Source: Actinomyces oricola (GTDB taxonomy: Bacteria > Actinomycetota > Actinomycetes > Actinomycetales > Actinomycetaceae). Taken from it: a stretch of 64,000 nucleotides of DNA. Positions within the stretch are counted from its first letter, which is position 1. Each line of letters starts with the position of its first letter. The notes under the pieces were generated by a model. The model saw nothing but the letters and a program-made list of their open reading frames with translations, made no database searches and was not told the origin of the DNA. The translations under genes and the position numbers were made by a program. The stretch spans positions 1 through 64,000 of the forward strand of contig NZ_RYFV01000008.1 in the NCBI RefSeq assembly GCF_004104015.1, in the 5' to 3' direction. This document shows positions 42,374-50,781 of the stretch, piece by piece.

Positions 42374-42573
42374 TTGCACATTCTTTCCCTCACCGCAGCC
42401 GAGAGGCCGGCGCCATTCCAACGATTCACCGAGGCAAGAGCGCCCAGACAAGGAAAGAATGTGCATCGGAGCGCTCCGTTGCACATTCATCCCCTCCCAG
42501 ACCTCTGACACAACCCGCCAGAACCGCATGATTCCGCGGTTCATAGATTCAAGATCGCGGAAAGAATGTGCAA
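42374..42573 (-). repeat. 200-bp two-module palindromic intergenic repeat, copy 3 (inverted)
   Basis: Same architecture as the copies at 563 and 56460 but in reverse orientation and more diverged. Modules 42374-42466 and 42479-42573 both start TTGCACATTC and end GAATGTGCA(A/T). The first has 14-bp perfect arms (42375-42388 with 42452-42465). Read on the minus strand the first module contains CCGCGGAATCATGCGG, matching the module A core CCGCGGAATCCTGCGG of the 56460 copy. The second contains GAATCGTTGGAA, matching the module B core GAATCGTTGAAA of the 563 copy. The centre (CGGAGCGCTCCG) is palindromic. The flanking 42574-42909 shows no gene or further structure. Confidence 0.75.
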
Positions 42574-42909
42574 GTCGCAGCATCAACGCACGGCGAGCGG
42601 GTAGCGGCCCCGACCAGTGAGGCCCACCCCGGTGCATACCCTCGCAAACCCGGCCCTGAACGCCGTTCAACACCGCGCCTTCGCCTGACCGGGATCATGC
42701 TCCACAACCAGAACCCCACCCTCCCGTCGAGATCGGCGTGGAGGAGGTAATCCGTGCGCGCCGCGGCGCACACCGGGGCCGACCGCGCCGAGCTGTGCGG
42801 GAACTGGCCGGGCCGCGGAATGTGCACCCGGATCGGGCCGCGGAATGCGCGCCCCGGCCCGGGCGGGCAGGAGCCCGGCCCGGGCGGGAGAGCGATGTCG
42901 GGAGACGGT
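42574..42909. other. gap between repeat copy 3 and metE 3' end
   Basis: No gene is supported. 42780-42960 is extremely G/C-rich and carries repeated GGGCCGCGGAATG(T/C) (near 42810 and 42837) and CCCGGCCCGGGCGG words. I see no clear terminator for metE. Confidence 0.4.
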
Positions 42910-45306
42910 TCAGGCCCGCCGCGCGCCAGTGGCCCGGGCCCGCCCGGCCCGGGCGGCGGCTACGAGGTTGCGCAGGCTCGCGTCGGTTTCGGCGTAGCCG
43001 CGGGTCTTGAGCCCGCAGTCGGGGTTGACCCACACCTTCTCCACGCCCAGCGCGGCCACCGCCCGCTCCACCAGTTCGGTGCACTCCTCGACGCTGGGCA
43101 CGCGCGGGGAGTGGATGTCCCACACGCCCGGGCCCAGCTGGCGCTCAAAACCGTGCTCGGCGACGGCCGGCAGGATGTCCATGCGGGAGCGGGAGGCCTC
43201 AATGGAGGTCACGTCGGCGTCCAAATGGTCGACGGCGTCAATGACAACGTCGAACTCCGAGTAGCACAGGTGGGTGTGAACCTGCGTGGCCGGTGCCGCC
43301 CCGCCAGTGGCCAGGCGGAAGGAGCCCACCGACCAGTCCAGGTAGTCGGGGCGGTCGGCCCGCCTCAGCGGCAAAGTCTCGCGGATGGCGGGCTCATCGA
43401 CCTGAATGACACCGATTCCGGCCGCCTCCAGGTCAGCGACCTCGGCGCGCAGCGCCAGGCCCAACTGATCGGCGACCTGGGCGCGGGGGATGTCCTCGCG
43501 CACGAAGGACCAGGCCATAATGGTCACCGGCCCGGTGAGCATGCCCTTGAGGGGCTTGTCGGTCAGTGACTGGGCGTAGGCGGACCAGGCCACGGTCATG
43601 GGCGCGGGGCGCTCAACATCGCCCCACAGAATAGAAGGACGGGTGCAGCGCGAGCCGTAGGACTGGACCCAGCCGTGCTGGGTGGTCACGAAGCCGTCGA
43701 GCAGCTCGGCGAAGTACTGGACCATGTCATTGCGCTCGGCCTCCCCGTGGACCAGGACATCGAGGCCGATCTCCTCCTGGAGGGCCACCACCCGCCCAAT
43801 CTCCTCGCGCATGGCCTGCTCGTAGCCGGCCTCGGAAAGCTCGCCCCGGCGATGGGCGGCGCGCGCGGCCCGAATCTGACCGGTCTGGGGGAAGGAGCCG
43901 ATCGTCGTCGTCGGCAGCAATGGCAGGCCCAGGCGCTGGGCCTGAGCGGCCCGGCGCTCGGCGTAGGGGGCGCGGGTACGGGCGGCGTCGGTGACCGCGG
44001 CAACGGCGGCGCGCACCTCGGCGCGCTTCACCCCCGGGTGGGTGGCGTGCTTGGCACGTACCGCCGAGTCAATGGCCAGCTCAGAGGCAATGGCCTCCCG
44101 CCCCTGGGCCAGGCCCCTGGCCAGGATCTGGACTTCGGTGACCTTCTGGTCGGCGAAGGCCAGCCAGGAGCGAATGTCCGCGTCAATGGCGGTCTCCCGC
44201 TCGGCGTCGTGGGGGACGTGCTGTAGAGAGGTGGACGTGCCCACGGTTATGGGGGTGCCGGCGGGCAGGCGATCGGCCAGCGCCTCCAGGGCGGTCAAGG
44301 ACACAGAGAGGTCGTTGCGCCAAATATTGCGGCCCGAGACAATGCCGGCCACCACGGTCTTGCCGGCCAGGCCGGCCAGGTCCTCCGCCGGCGGGATGGC
44401 GCCGGCCACCAGGTCCAGGGCCACGCCCTCCACGCCGGTGGAGGCCAGGGCGGGCAGGGCATCGCCCAGGGCGCCGTAAGAGCCGGCCACCAGGATCTGG
44501 GGGCGCTCGGCGATGGCCGACAGCCAGGTGTAGGCCTCGCCCACCGCCTGAAGAACTCTCTCGCGCGGCGCATCCCAGGAGTCGGAGACCAGGGCGGGCT
44601 CGTCGAGCTGAACCCACTGGGCCCCGGCGGCCCACAGGTCGGCCAGGAGGTGGCCGTAGGCGTTGAGCAGGTCACCCAGGCGGTCAAGGGGGTGGAAGCC
44701 CTCGGCGGCGGCGTCAGAGGCCTTGGCCAGCAGCAGGTAGGTGACCGGGCCGACGACGACGGGGCGCGGCGCCTCCTCGCCGGCGCCCAGGGCCTCAAGG
44801 ACCTGGGCGACAGGGCCGTCGGTGGGGTCCACGGCGCCGAACCCGGGAACGTAGTCCAAAGGAGTGGTCTCGTCGAGCTCGGGCACCAGGTAGTGGTAGT
44901 TGGAGTCCAGCCACTTGGTCATCTCCAGGGCGGCACGCTCCCCCTCGCCGCGGGCGGCGGTGAAGTAGCCGGGCAGGTCCAGGCCCGGGAAGGACTCACC
45001 GGTCCCCTGGACGGCACCGCGCAGGTGGGTGAAGCGCTCAGGGACAGCGCCCAGCGCACTGGTGACCTGGAGGACCTGGTCGTAGTAGGTGAAGTCGGCG
45101 GGCACGGCGCTGGCGCCGGCCAGTCCCAGGTCCCGCAGATGGCGGCGGGCCTCGGTGCGCACGGCGGCGGCGCGCTCCCGCAGCTGGGACTCGTCAATCC
45201 GGCCGGCCCAGAATGCCTCCACGGCGCGCTTGAGCTCGCGGTTGGGGCCAATGCGGGGGTAGCCGAGAATGGTGGCGGCGGGCAGGGCGGTGGTCGGGAC
45301 ACTCAT
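42910..45306 (-). CDS. metE: cobalamin-independent methionine synthase
   Basis: A 798-residue two-barrel enzyme transferring methyl from 5-methyl-THF-polyglutamate to homocysteine. N-terminal barrel: LGYPRIGPNRELKRAVEAFW. C-terminal barrel: zinc ligands in HTHLCYSEF (His, Cys), VHGEAERNDMVQYF (Glu) and NPDCGLKTR (Cys), with the substrate loop TTTIGSFPQT. Full length. It is the second gene of a metF-metE pair, with a 125-bp gap, so methyl-THF is made and used by one transcript. Confidence 0.97.
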   Translation of the reverse strand: MSVPTTALPAATILGYPRIGPNRELKRAVEAFWAGRIDESQLRERAAAVRTEARRHLRDLGLAGASAVPADFTYYDQVLQVTSALGAVPERFTHLRGAVQGTGESFPGLDLPGYFTAARGEGERAALEMTKWLDSNYHYLVPELDETTPLDYVPGFGAVDPTDGPVAQVLEALGAGEEAPRPVVVGPVTYLLLAKASDAAAEGFHPLDRLGDLLNAYGHLLADLWAAGAQWVQLDEPALVSDSWDAPRERVLQAVGEAYTWLSAIAERPQILVAGSYGALGDALPALASTGVEGVALDLVAGAIPPAEDLAGLAGKTVVAGIVSGRNIWRNDLSVSLTALEALADRLPAGTPITVGTSTSLQHVPHDAERETAIDADIRSWLAFADQKVTEVQILARGLAQGREAIASELAIDSAVRAKHATHPGVKRAEVRAAVAAVTDAARTRAPYAERRAAQAQRLGLPLLPTTTIGSFPQTGQIRAARAAHRRGELSEAGYEQAMREEIGRVVALQEEIGLDVLVHGEAERNDMVQYFAELLDGFVTTQHGWVQSYGSRCTRPSILWGDVERPAPMTVAWSAYAQSLTDKPLKGMLTGPVTIMAWSFVREDIPRAQVADQLGLALRAEVADLEAAGIGVIQVDEPAIRETLPLRRADRPDYLDWSVGSFRLATGGAAPATQVHTHLCYSEFDVVIDAVDHLDADVTSIEASRSRMDILPAVAEHGFERQLGPGVWDIHSPRVPSVEECTELVERAVAALGVEKVWVNPDCGLKTRGYAETDASLRNLVAAARAGRARATGARRA

Positions 45307-45431
45307 GGTGGTTAGGACTCGTTTCTTGTTGTGGAGTGCGTCGTTCAGGGCGAGCCGGCGGGCGCTGGGCGCCGCGCGGCCGGTGCCCGGCCGGGGTCCA
45401 ACCGGAGCCCGGCCAGGGCCTGCGGTCGCGC

Positions 45432-46745
45432 CTAGTGGGCGGCGGTTGCGGTGCGGCTCGGCACGGCAACCGCCTCGTGCATTCGCCGGCCCCCGCCGGG
45501 GATGGCGTTGAGGAAGGCCTGGCGCACCTCCTGCTGGACCGCCAGGTCCGGGGACTGGCCGGCGAGGATTCCACCCAAGCGCAGCTGGGAGACGACGTCG
45601 AGGGCGGGCCGGGTGCGGTTGAAGGTGTAGAGGTGCAGTCCGGGGGCGCCGCCGTCAAGGACCTCGGTGGCCAGGCGCAAGGTGGCGTCAATGCCGCGGG
45701 TGAAGGTGCCCATGGCCCCGCCGCGGCCGTGGTCGCGCAGGGCGTCGTGAAGACGCTCGGGGACACGGACCCCGGTCAGGGGCTCCAAGCGGGTCAGGCG
45801 GCGCAGGTCGGTCAGGGGGATGATGCCGGGCAGGATCGGCAGGCTGACTCCGGAATACAGGCAGGCGCGGGTGAGGGCCAGGTAGTCCTCGGCGTCGTAG
45901 AAGACCTGGGTAATGGCCAGGTCAGCGCCCGCAGCCTGCTTGGCGGCCAGAATCTCCACGCCCAGGCCGTGGTCAATGGCGGCGGGGTAGGCGGCCACCG
46001 CGATCTGGAGGTGGCGCTCACCGTCGTCGAAGAACTCGGCCTCGACCTCGCGAATGACGCGCACAAGGTCCTCGGCGCGCCGCAGTTCGCCGCCGACCTC
46101 CTCGGGGGCGACCCCGCGGGGCGGGTCCCCGCGCAGGGCGAGGAAACGGCGCACCCCCATGCGCAGGAAGCGGCCAACGATCTCCACCACGTCGCGCTTG
46201 CGGTAGCCGATGCAGGTCAGGTGCGCCATGAGCGGCACCTGGGAGCCGGCCAAGACGCGGGCGATGACGTCCTCGGCCGGGTTGCGCACGGCGGGGTCGC
46301 GCTCGGTGGTGACCCGCACGCGGCGGCCGGCCGGCTTGGCGGACTGCTCGGGGACCTGCGCGGCGGCCCCGTCGGAGGCCGGGGCGGGAACTGTGGCGGC
46401 CCCGTCGGAGGCCGGGGCGGAGCCTGTGCTGGAGGCCGGGGCGGGAACCGTGCTGGAGGCCGGGGCGGGGCCTGGGTCGGCGGCGCCGGCCGAGCCCTCC
46501 GCCGGCGCCGCTGCTGGGCTCGCGGTGGATGCCGGTGTCGGAACCGCGGCGGACGGCGCGCCGGAGGTGACCGCGCTGGAGGTGACGAAGGAGGGCCGGT
46601 AGGTGACGGAGACGAAGTCGGGGCACAGGCCCAGCAGACGGTTGAGCGCCCCCCAGGTTTGGGAGGAGGAGGGGCCGGGGCGGGGCGGAAAGAGCTCAAG
46701 CGACAGGCTCGGCCTGTGAGTCTCAGGGCTAGCGGTGGCGTTCAT
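45432..46745 (-). CDS. metF: methylenetetrahydrofolate reductase with Ala/Pro-rich insertion
   Basis: A 437-residue FAD-dependent TIM-barrel reductase forming 5-methyl-THF for MetE. Seen: SLELFPPRPG with the catalytic Glu, PDFVSVTY, VPLMAHLTCIGYRKRDVVEI, RFLALRGDPPRG, ADLAITQVFYDAEDYLAL and GLHLYTFNRTRPALDVV. An ~85-residue Ala/Pro/Ser-rich stretch with tandem PAPASSTV/PAPASDGAA units replaces the usual short G-A-G-G-S loop after beta-2 (residues ~60-150). Family members are ~290-310 residues; the extra length is this insertion plus longer loops. ATG 46745 has GGAG 6 nt upstream. Activity is likely but not certain. Confidence 0.9.
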   Translation of the reverse strand: MNATASPETHRPSLSLELFPPRPGPSSSQTWGALNRLLGLCPDFVSVTYRPSFVTSSAVTSGAPSAAVPTPASTASPAAAPAEGSAGAADPGPAPASSTVPAPASSTGSAPASDGAATVPAPASDGAAAQVPEQSAKPAGRRVRVTTERDPAVRNPAEDVIARVLAGSQVPLMAHLTCIGYRKRDVVEIVGRFLRMGVRRFLALRGDPPRGVAPEEVGGELRRAEDLVRVIREVEAEFFDDGERHLQIAVAAYPAAIDHGLGVEILAAKQAAGADLAITQVFYDAEDYLALTRACLYSGVSLPILPGIIPLTDLRRLTRLEPLTGVRVPERLHDALRDHGRGGAMGTFTRGIDATLRLATEVLDGGAPGLHLYTFNRTRPALDVVSQLRLGGILAGQSPDLAVQQEVRQAFLNAIPGGGRRMHEAVAVPSRTATAAH

Positions 46746-46930
46746 AGAGCACTCCATCGGTCCTGGCGGAAGCACCCACCGGTTCGGGGTTGCTGCGGCG
46801 TCGCGGAGCCAGGTCTCTCAGCCGCTCTGGATGGACTGGACTCACCGTATCCCGGGCCAGTGCGGCCGACGACCATGCATCCACAGACCAAGAAACCGAC
46901 TACACGGTTAACTTTTGCCTCGATCACGCT

Positions 46931-46954
46931 GGCAGCGCAATCGAGTGCGCTGCC
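46931..46954 (-). promoter_or_regulatory. hairpin/dyad in metF upstream region
   Basis: GGCAGCGCA (46931-46939) and TGCGCTGCC (46946-46954) form a perfect 9-bp dyad with a 6-nt spacer, in the 255-bp gap between divergent metF and the hydrolase-like gene. It could be an operator or a leader hairpin. I found no SAM riboswitch. Confidence 0.35.
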
Positions 46955-47000
46955 CAAAGCGGCCCGTGACCCGCGACGACGCCTGCCTTAGGTTACCTCC

Positions 47001-47828
47001 ATGACAGATGTCCGCATCGACACTGCCCGCGGCGTCACCCTGGCAGGCACCCTGATGCTACCCGCGGACGCCGACCCACTTGACCTGCAATCCCTTGAAA
47101 CCGCCCTCGACCACAACCCCGACCGCGCCCCCGCCCGACTTGAGGGCATGGTCATCTTGGCCCACGACTTCCTCACCGACCGCCACGGGCTGGAGGGCCG
47201 CTTGGACGCCCTGGCCACCCGCTATCAGGAGGCGGGCCTGGCCACATTCAGTTTTGACTTCTCCGGCCTGGGCGAGTCCGACGACGACGTCATCACCCTG
47301 GCCGGGGAGGTCGAGGACCTTCAAGCCGTCTCCGGCTGGCTCGCCAGGCACGGGTTCACCCGCCAGGGCATTCACGCCAACGGCTTCGGGGCGACTGCAG
47401 CGCTGCTGGCACGCCCCGATACCGTGCGCACCGCGGTGGTGGTCGGTGCCGTCGTCGGCCCCCAGTCCATCTTGTGGGAGGAGGTTTTCTCCCCCGAACA
47501 GCTCGATGAGCTCGACCGCCACGGCCTGACCCGCTTAATGGACGACAATCCGAATCGGCGCAAGTGGGACGTGCTGAGCAAGGAGACCCTCGCCGATGTC
47601 TCCTTGCAGACCCCGGAGAAGACCATGGCCGACCTCCCCTGGCCGGTCCTCATGCTCAACGGGGCGCTGACCAACGAGTTCCCCGACACTGTCCAGACGG
47701 CCTCCTACGGCTTCAAGTTCCTACCCGAGGGGTCTCAACTGGTGGAGGTGCACGGGGACCGGGGGGCGGAGGCCCTCGATGAGATCGCGGAGCACTCCAT
47801 CGCCTGGATGAGGCGCTTCCTGAGTTGA
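47001..47828 (+). CDS. alpha/beta-hydrolase-fold protein, nucleophile missing
   Basis: A 275-residue protein of alpha/beta-hydrolase type: MVILAHDFLTDRHGLEGRLDALATRYQEAGLATFSFDFSGLGESD matches strands and the oxyanion region. The nucleophile elbow, normally G-x-S-x-G, reads ANGFGATAALL, so the Ser is replaced by Gly. The end (LMLNGALTNEFPD, VEVHGDRG) keeps the later D and an H. It may be a non-catalytic relative. TTAGGTTACC just before the start is an iron-box-like half-site of doubtful meaning. Confidence 0.82.
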   Translation: MTDVRIDTARGVTLAGTLMLPADADPLDLQSLETALDHNPDRAPARLEGMVILAHDFLTDRHGLEGRLDALATRYQEAGLATFSFDFSGLGESDDDVITLAGEVEDLQAVSGWLARHGFTRQGIHANGFGATAALLARPDTVRTAVVVGAVVGPQSILWEEVFSPEQLDELDRHGLTRLMDDNPNRRKWDVLSKETLADVSLQTPEKTMADLPWPVLMLNGALTNEFPDTVQTASYGFKFLPEGSQLVEVHGDRGAEALDEIAEHSIAWMRRFLS

Positions 47829-47889
47829 TCGGGCAATCGGTGCATCGCCGGTGCGGTGCGTCATCGCCTCACCGCACCGGGCCGGCTGG

Positions 47890-47925
47890 TTCTCAGGCGG
47901 ACGTCGTTTCTCAGGCGGACGTCGT
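47890..47925 (-). repeat. exact 18-bp tandem duplication over the PfkB stop codon
   Basis: TTCTCAGGCGGACGTCGT occurs at 47890-47907 and again at 47908-47925. Each contains TCA, the complement of the TGA stop of the kinase gene. The functional stop is the one at 47911-47913; the other copy is beyond the gene. Confidence 0.9.
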
Positions 47926-49191
47926 CGTTCTCACGTGGTCGAGCCATGCTCGGGTGCCCAGGGTGGTCGTGGAGACTGCGGCGATCCGGCAGGCGCGACG
48001 CACCGCCGCCTCCAGCGCCCCCGCCCCCAACGCCATCCCCAACGCCACTGTCTTCGGGCCGCTCCGCGCCCTGCTCTCAACGTCCTCAACGTGCTCACCA
48101 TTCTCAACTGCGGTTCTCGCACCGGGGCCGGGCTCATAAGAGCAGGGCTCCCCCGCTTCGCCCCCTGCCGGCCCGCCCGCCCCAGTGGCGAGGACGTAGG
48201 CGAGGGCGCCGTGGAAGGCGTCCCCGGCTCCCAGGGTGTCGACGACGGCGACTGCGGGGGCCTCCACCGAGCCGTGAGCCACGGGCGCTCCAGTCGACCC
48301 TGTCGAACCAGTGGGCGCTCCATCTCCTGCATTGTCGGCGGGCCCTGCGCTTCCAGTGGCCCCGGCCCGCCACCACAGGGCGCCCTGCTGTCCACGGGTT
48401 ATCACCACGGCGGGCACGCCACGGCCCAGGAGCCAGGCGGCGACCTCGTCAGGACGGTCCGCGGCGCCGGGCGGGCGGAAGCGGGCCGAGGCGGCCACGA
48501 CGTCGCAGCGCCCCAGGAGATCGGCGGCATCGTCCTTCCAGGAGCCCGCATCCATGACCCGCCTGGCCCCGGTGGCCTCAGCCATATTGAGGGCAACGCG
48601 GGCCAGGGCCGGATTGTGGCCGTCCACCAGGACGACGTCGGGGGCCGGCGCCCGACCGGCGGCAACCGCCCGTCCGAAACCAACCAGCGGGGCCGGGTCC
48701 ACCGGCAGACGGGCATTGGTGGACACCACCGAGCGTTGACCGGTGCCGGCGGAGACAATGCAGGAGGAGACCGATAGGGCGCCCGGAGCGCCACCCGCGG
48801 CCGGGGCGGAGCCGCCGCCGACGCCGCCGGCCCGGCCCGAGCCGCCGACCGGCCTCCGATCGCGGGGGCGGGTCGGGGAGGCGGCGGGCCGACTCCCCGA
48901 CGCCGAGGCGGTGCAGTCAATGAGTTCCACGCCCTGTGCGGCCAGATCGGCCCGCACCAGGGCGGCCAGTGGCCCCTTCCCCACCGGGGCGGCCAGCAGG
49001 GCCCGGCCCCCCAGAGCGGCGAAGGTGACGGCGGCGTTCGTGGCGGGCCCGCCCGCGGCCACCACCTGGTCCAGGGCCGTGGTCTTCTCGTCGGGCCCGG
49101 GCGGTTCGTCCACCAGCTGGACGACGTCGAGAACAGCCAGCCCGCAGAACAAGCCCACCGGCTCACCACTCCTTGACTGCGCGTTGCCCAT
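47911..49191 (-). CDS. PfkB-family carbohydrate kinase
   Basis: A 426-residue ribokinase-fold sugar kinase. Seen: AAGGPATNAAVTFAALGG (substrate/GG motif), PAVVITRGQQGALWW and the ATP/catalytic motif VVDTLGAGDAFHGAL with the base Asp. Three Gly/Ala-rich insertions (near residues 100-140, 280-310 and 340-370) make it ~110 residues longer than usual. AAGGAGG lies upstream of ATG 49191. It is divergent from a PTS operon; sulfofructose-, ribo- or fructose-phosphate-type substrates are all possible. Confidence 0.88.
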   Translation of the reverse strand: MGNAQSRSGEPVGLFCGLAVLDVVQLVDEPPGPDEKTTALDQVVAAGGPATNAAVTFAALGGRALLAAPVGKGPLAALVRADLAAQGVELIDCTASASGSRPAASPTRPRDRRPVGGSGRAGGVGGGSAPAAGGAPGALSVSSCIVSAGTGQRSVVSTNARLPVDPAPLVGFGRAVAAGRAPAPDVVLVDGHNPALARVALNMAEATGARRVMDAGSWKDDAADLLGRCDVVAASARFRPPGAADRPDEVAAWLLGRGVPAVVITRGQQGALWWRAGATGSAGPADNAGDGAPTGSTGSTGAPVAHGSVEAPAVAVVDTLGAGDAFHGALAYVLATGAGGPAGGEAGEPCSYEPGPGARTAVENGEHVEDVESRARSGPKTVALGMALGAGALEAAVRRACRIAAVSTTTLGTRAWLDHVRTTTSA

Positions 49192-49808
49192 GGGCGCTCT
49201 CCTCCTTGCTTCCTTGCTCGCACTTGCTCGCGCGGGCGCCCGGCCCGGTACGACCCCATCCCGGGCACCCGGTTACAACCCCATCCCCGGGGCGGGAGAA
49301 CCAAGCCGCCCGAGCCCCGCGCCCCAGAGCGATTCAGTATGCCCCAAAGCGCCTCAGTGCCCGGGGGTATCCGGGGCGCTGCGCGGTCGCCCCGGATCAA
49401 TCCCGGGCCGGTCCAGGCCATTCCGGGCCATTCCGGGCCAGTCCAGGCCATTGAGGACCTCACTCCGGCCGCCGGCCCAGGGGCCCGGGGAGTCGTGGCC
49501 GGCTCCGCCTCATGGTGCCCCGACGTGCCGCCCGCCACGCCGCAATAGCGCCGACAATGTCTTCCTCCATTGCCGCGCCTCGCGGAAGGAACCGTGTTGG
49601 CCCGAAGTGAGACATCGCCCACATACTCGATATGCGGCAGGGAGATTCCCGGCCGCCGGCAAGGAAGCCACACGGAGAGGCCCGCCGGACTCGAGTTGGA
49701 CTGATCCACCCAGCCAGTCCGGTAAGCCCTCTCGCCGGTCGGCCACCCGTCCAGGGCGGTGGCCGACCGGCTTCGGAGGGGACCGCGCCGCAATGACGGG
49801 ACAGGACC
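49192..49808. other. 617-bp divergent regulatory gap with 14-bp hairpin
   Basis: No gene is supported. Bases 49734-49747 and 49758-49771 form a perfect 14-bp stem (GCCGGTCGGCCACC) with a 10-nt loop, 38 bp before the EIIA start, placed like a leader terminator or operator of the PTS operon. A short repeat of GGCCATTCCGGGCCATTCC type lies at ~49415-49450. Promoters for the kinase and the PTS operon must lie here. Confidence 0.5.
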
Positions 49809-50264
49809 ATGGACAGTGCGCTGACCAACCTCATTACCGACGATCGAGTCATGATCCGCAGGCGAGTACGCGACTGGCGGCAGGCTATTGCCGCCGCGGC
49901 GGAGCCGCTTGTGGCCGACGGCTCGATAACGCCGGACTATGTGCGCTCCATGATCCGCTCCGTTGAGAAGTACGGCCCTTACATTGTCCTGACCCCCCAC
50001 ATGGCGCTGGCCCACGCCCGGCCCGAGGGCGGCGTCAACCGGGAGGCCATGAGCGTCATGACCCTGGCTGAGCCGGTGGAGTTCGGTCACGAGGAGAACG
50101 ACCCGGTCTCCATTGTGTTCTGCCTGGCGGCGGTGGACAACGACTCCCACCTCCAGGCCCTCCGGCAGTTCGTCGTCGTGGCCAAGGACGCGCCTCGCTT
50201 GGAGCGCCTGGTTCAGGCGTCCAGTGTTCGACAGTTCCAACAGGTTCTTCACGAGAGCGGCTGA
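49809..50264 (+). CDS. PTS EIIA component (fructose/mannitol type)
   Basis: A 151-residue cytosolic phosphocarrier. The EIIA-2 phosphorylation site is in GPYIVLTPHMALAHARPEGGVN (His of AHARPE), with the typical D-x-L-x-A-L end (HLQALRQFVVVA). It passes phosphate from HPr to EIIB. It begins the operon, 208 bp ahead of EIIB; that gap holds no gene and ends in AAAGGAG before EIIB. Confidence 0.92.
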   Translation: MDSALTNLITDDRVMIRRRVRDWRQAIAAAAEPLVADGSITPDYVRSMIRSVEKYGPYIVLTPHMALAHARPEGGVNREAMSVMTLAEPVEFGHEENDPVSIVFCLAAVDNDSHLQALRQFVVVAKDAPRLERLVQASSVRQFQQVLHESG

Positions 50265-50472
50265 GCCGCAGGGCCGGCCCAGGGGCCGCCCGCCCGGCCC
50301 CGACGGCCGCGCCCCGGCAGGCGCCCCAACCGGATCCTGGCAGCTGCACCGCCCCGGCGACCGCCCCACTCCGGCGGCTCCGGTTGCCGGCCCCGACCCG
50401 GCTCCACCCGACCCCGGGGCCCACATTCCCAACCCCGTCATCCGCCACGTTATTAATAAAGGAGTGCCCGAC

Positions 50473-50781
50473 ATGGCAAAGCGACCCGACATTTACTTCA
50501 TCTGCGGAGCGGGCCTGGGCTCCAGCCTGGCCTGCCAGATGGAAGCCGAGGACGTGCTCCGGGAGGCCGGCATCCAGGCCAACCTGCACCACGACGGCAT
50601 CTCGGGTATTCCCGGGCTGCGCGCCGACATTATTGTCTCGGCGGAGAACTTCAAGCCCACCATTGAGAAGTACGAGCTCGACCCAACCATTAGCCTGGTG
50701 TTCCTCAAGAACATTGTGGACAAGCAGGAGATCGCCGACAAGCTCGTGCCCGCGGCTCAGGAGAGGGCGGCCCGGCCATGA
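50473..50781 (+). CDS. PTS EIIB component (ascorbate/galactitol type)
   Basis: A 102-residue phosphocarrier. Phospho-Cys is in FICGAGLGSSLACQM (C-G-x-G-x-G-S-S). AAAGGAG lies 8 nt before ATG. Its TGA overlaps the EIIC ATG (ATGA), so EIIB and EIIC are co-translated. It resembles UlaB/SgaB. Confidence 0.93.
   Translation: MAKRPDIYFICGAGLGSSLACQMEAEDVLREAGIQANLHHDGISGIPGLRADIIVSAENFKPTIEKYELDPTISLVFLKNIVDKQEIADKLVPAAQERAARP

Noticed and set aside
46746-47000. SAM riboswitch in the metF leader
   Set aside because: No kink-turn, no GNTGGC-type core and no alternating terminator were found; only one 9-bp dyad is present.
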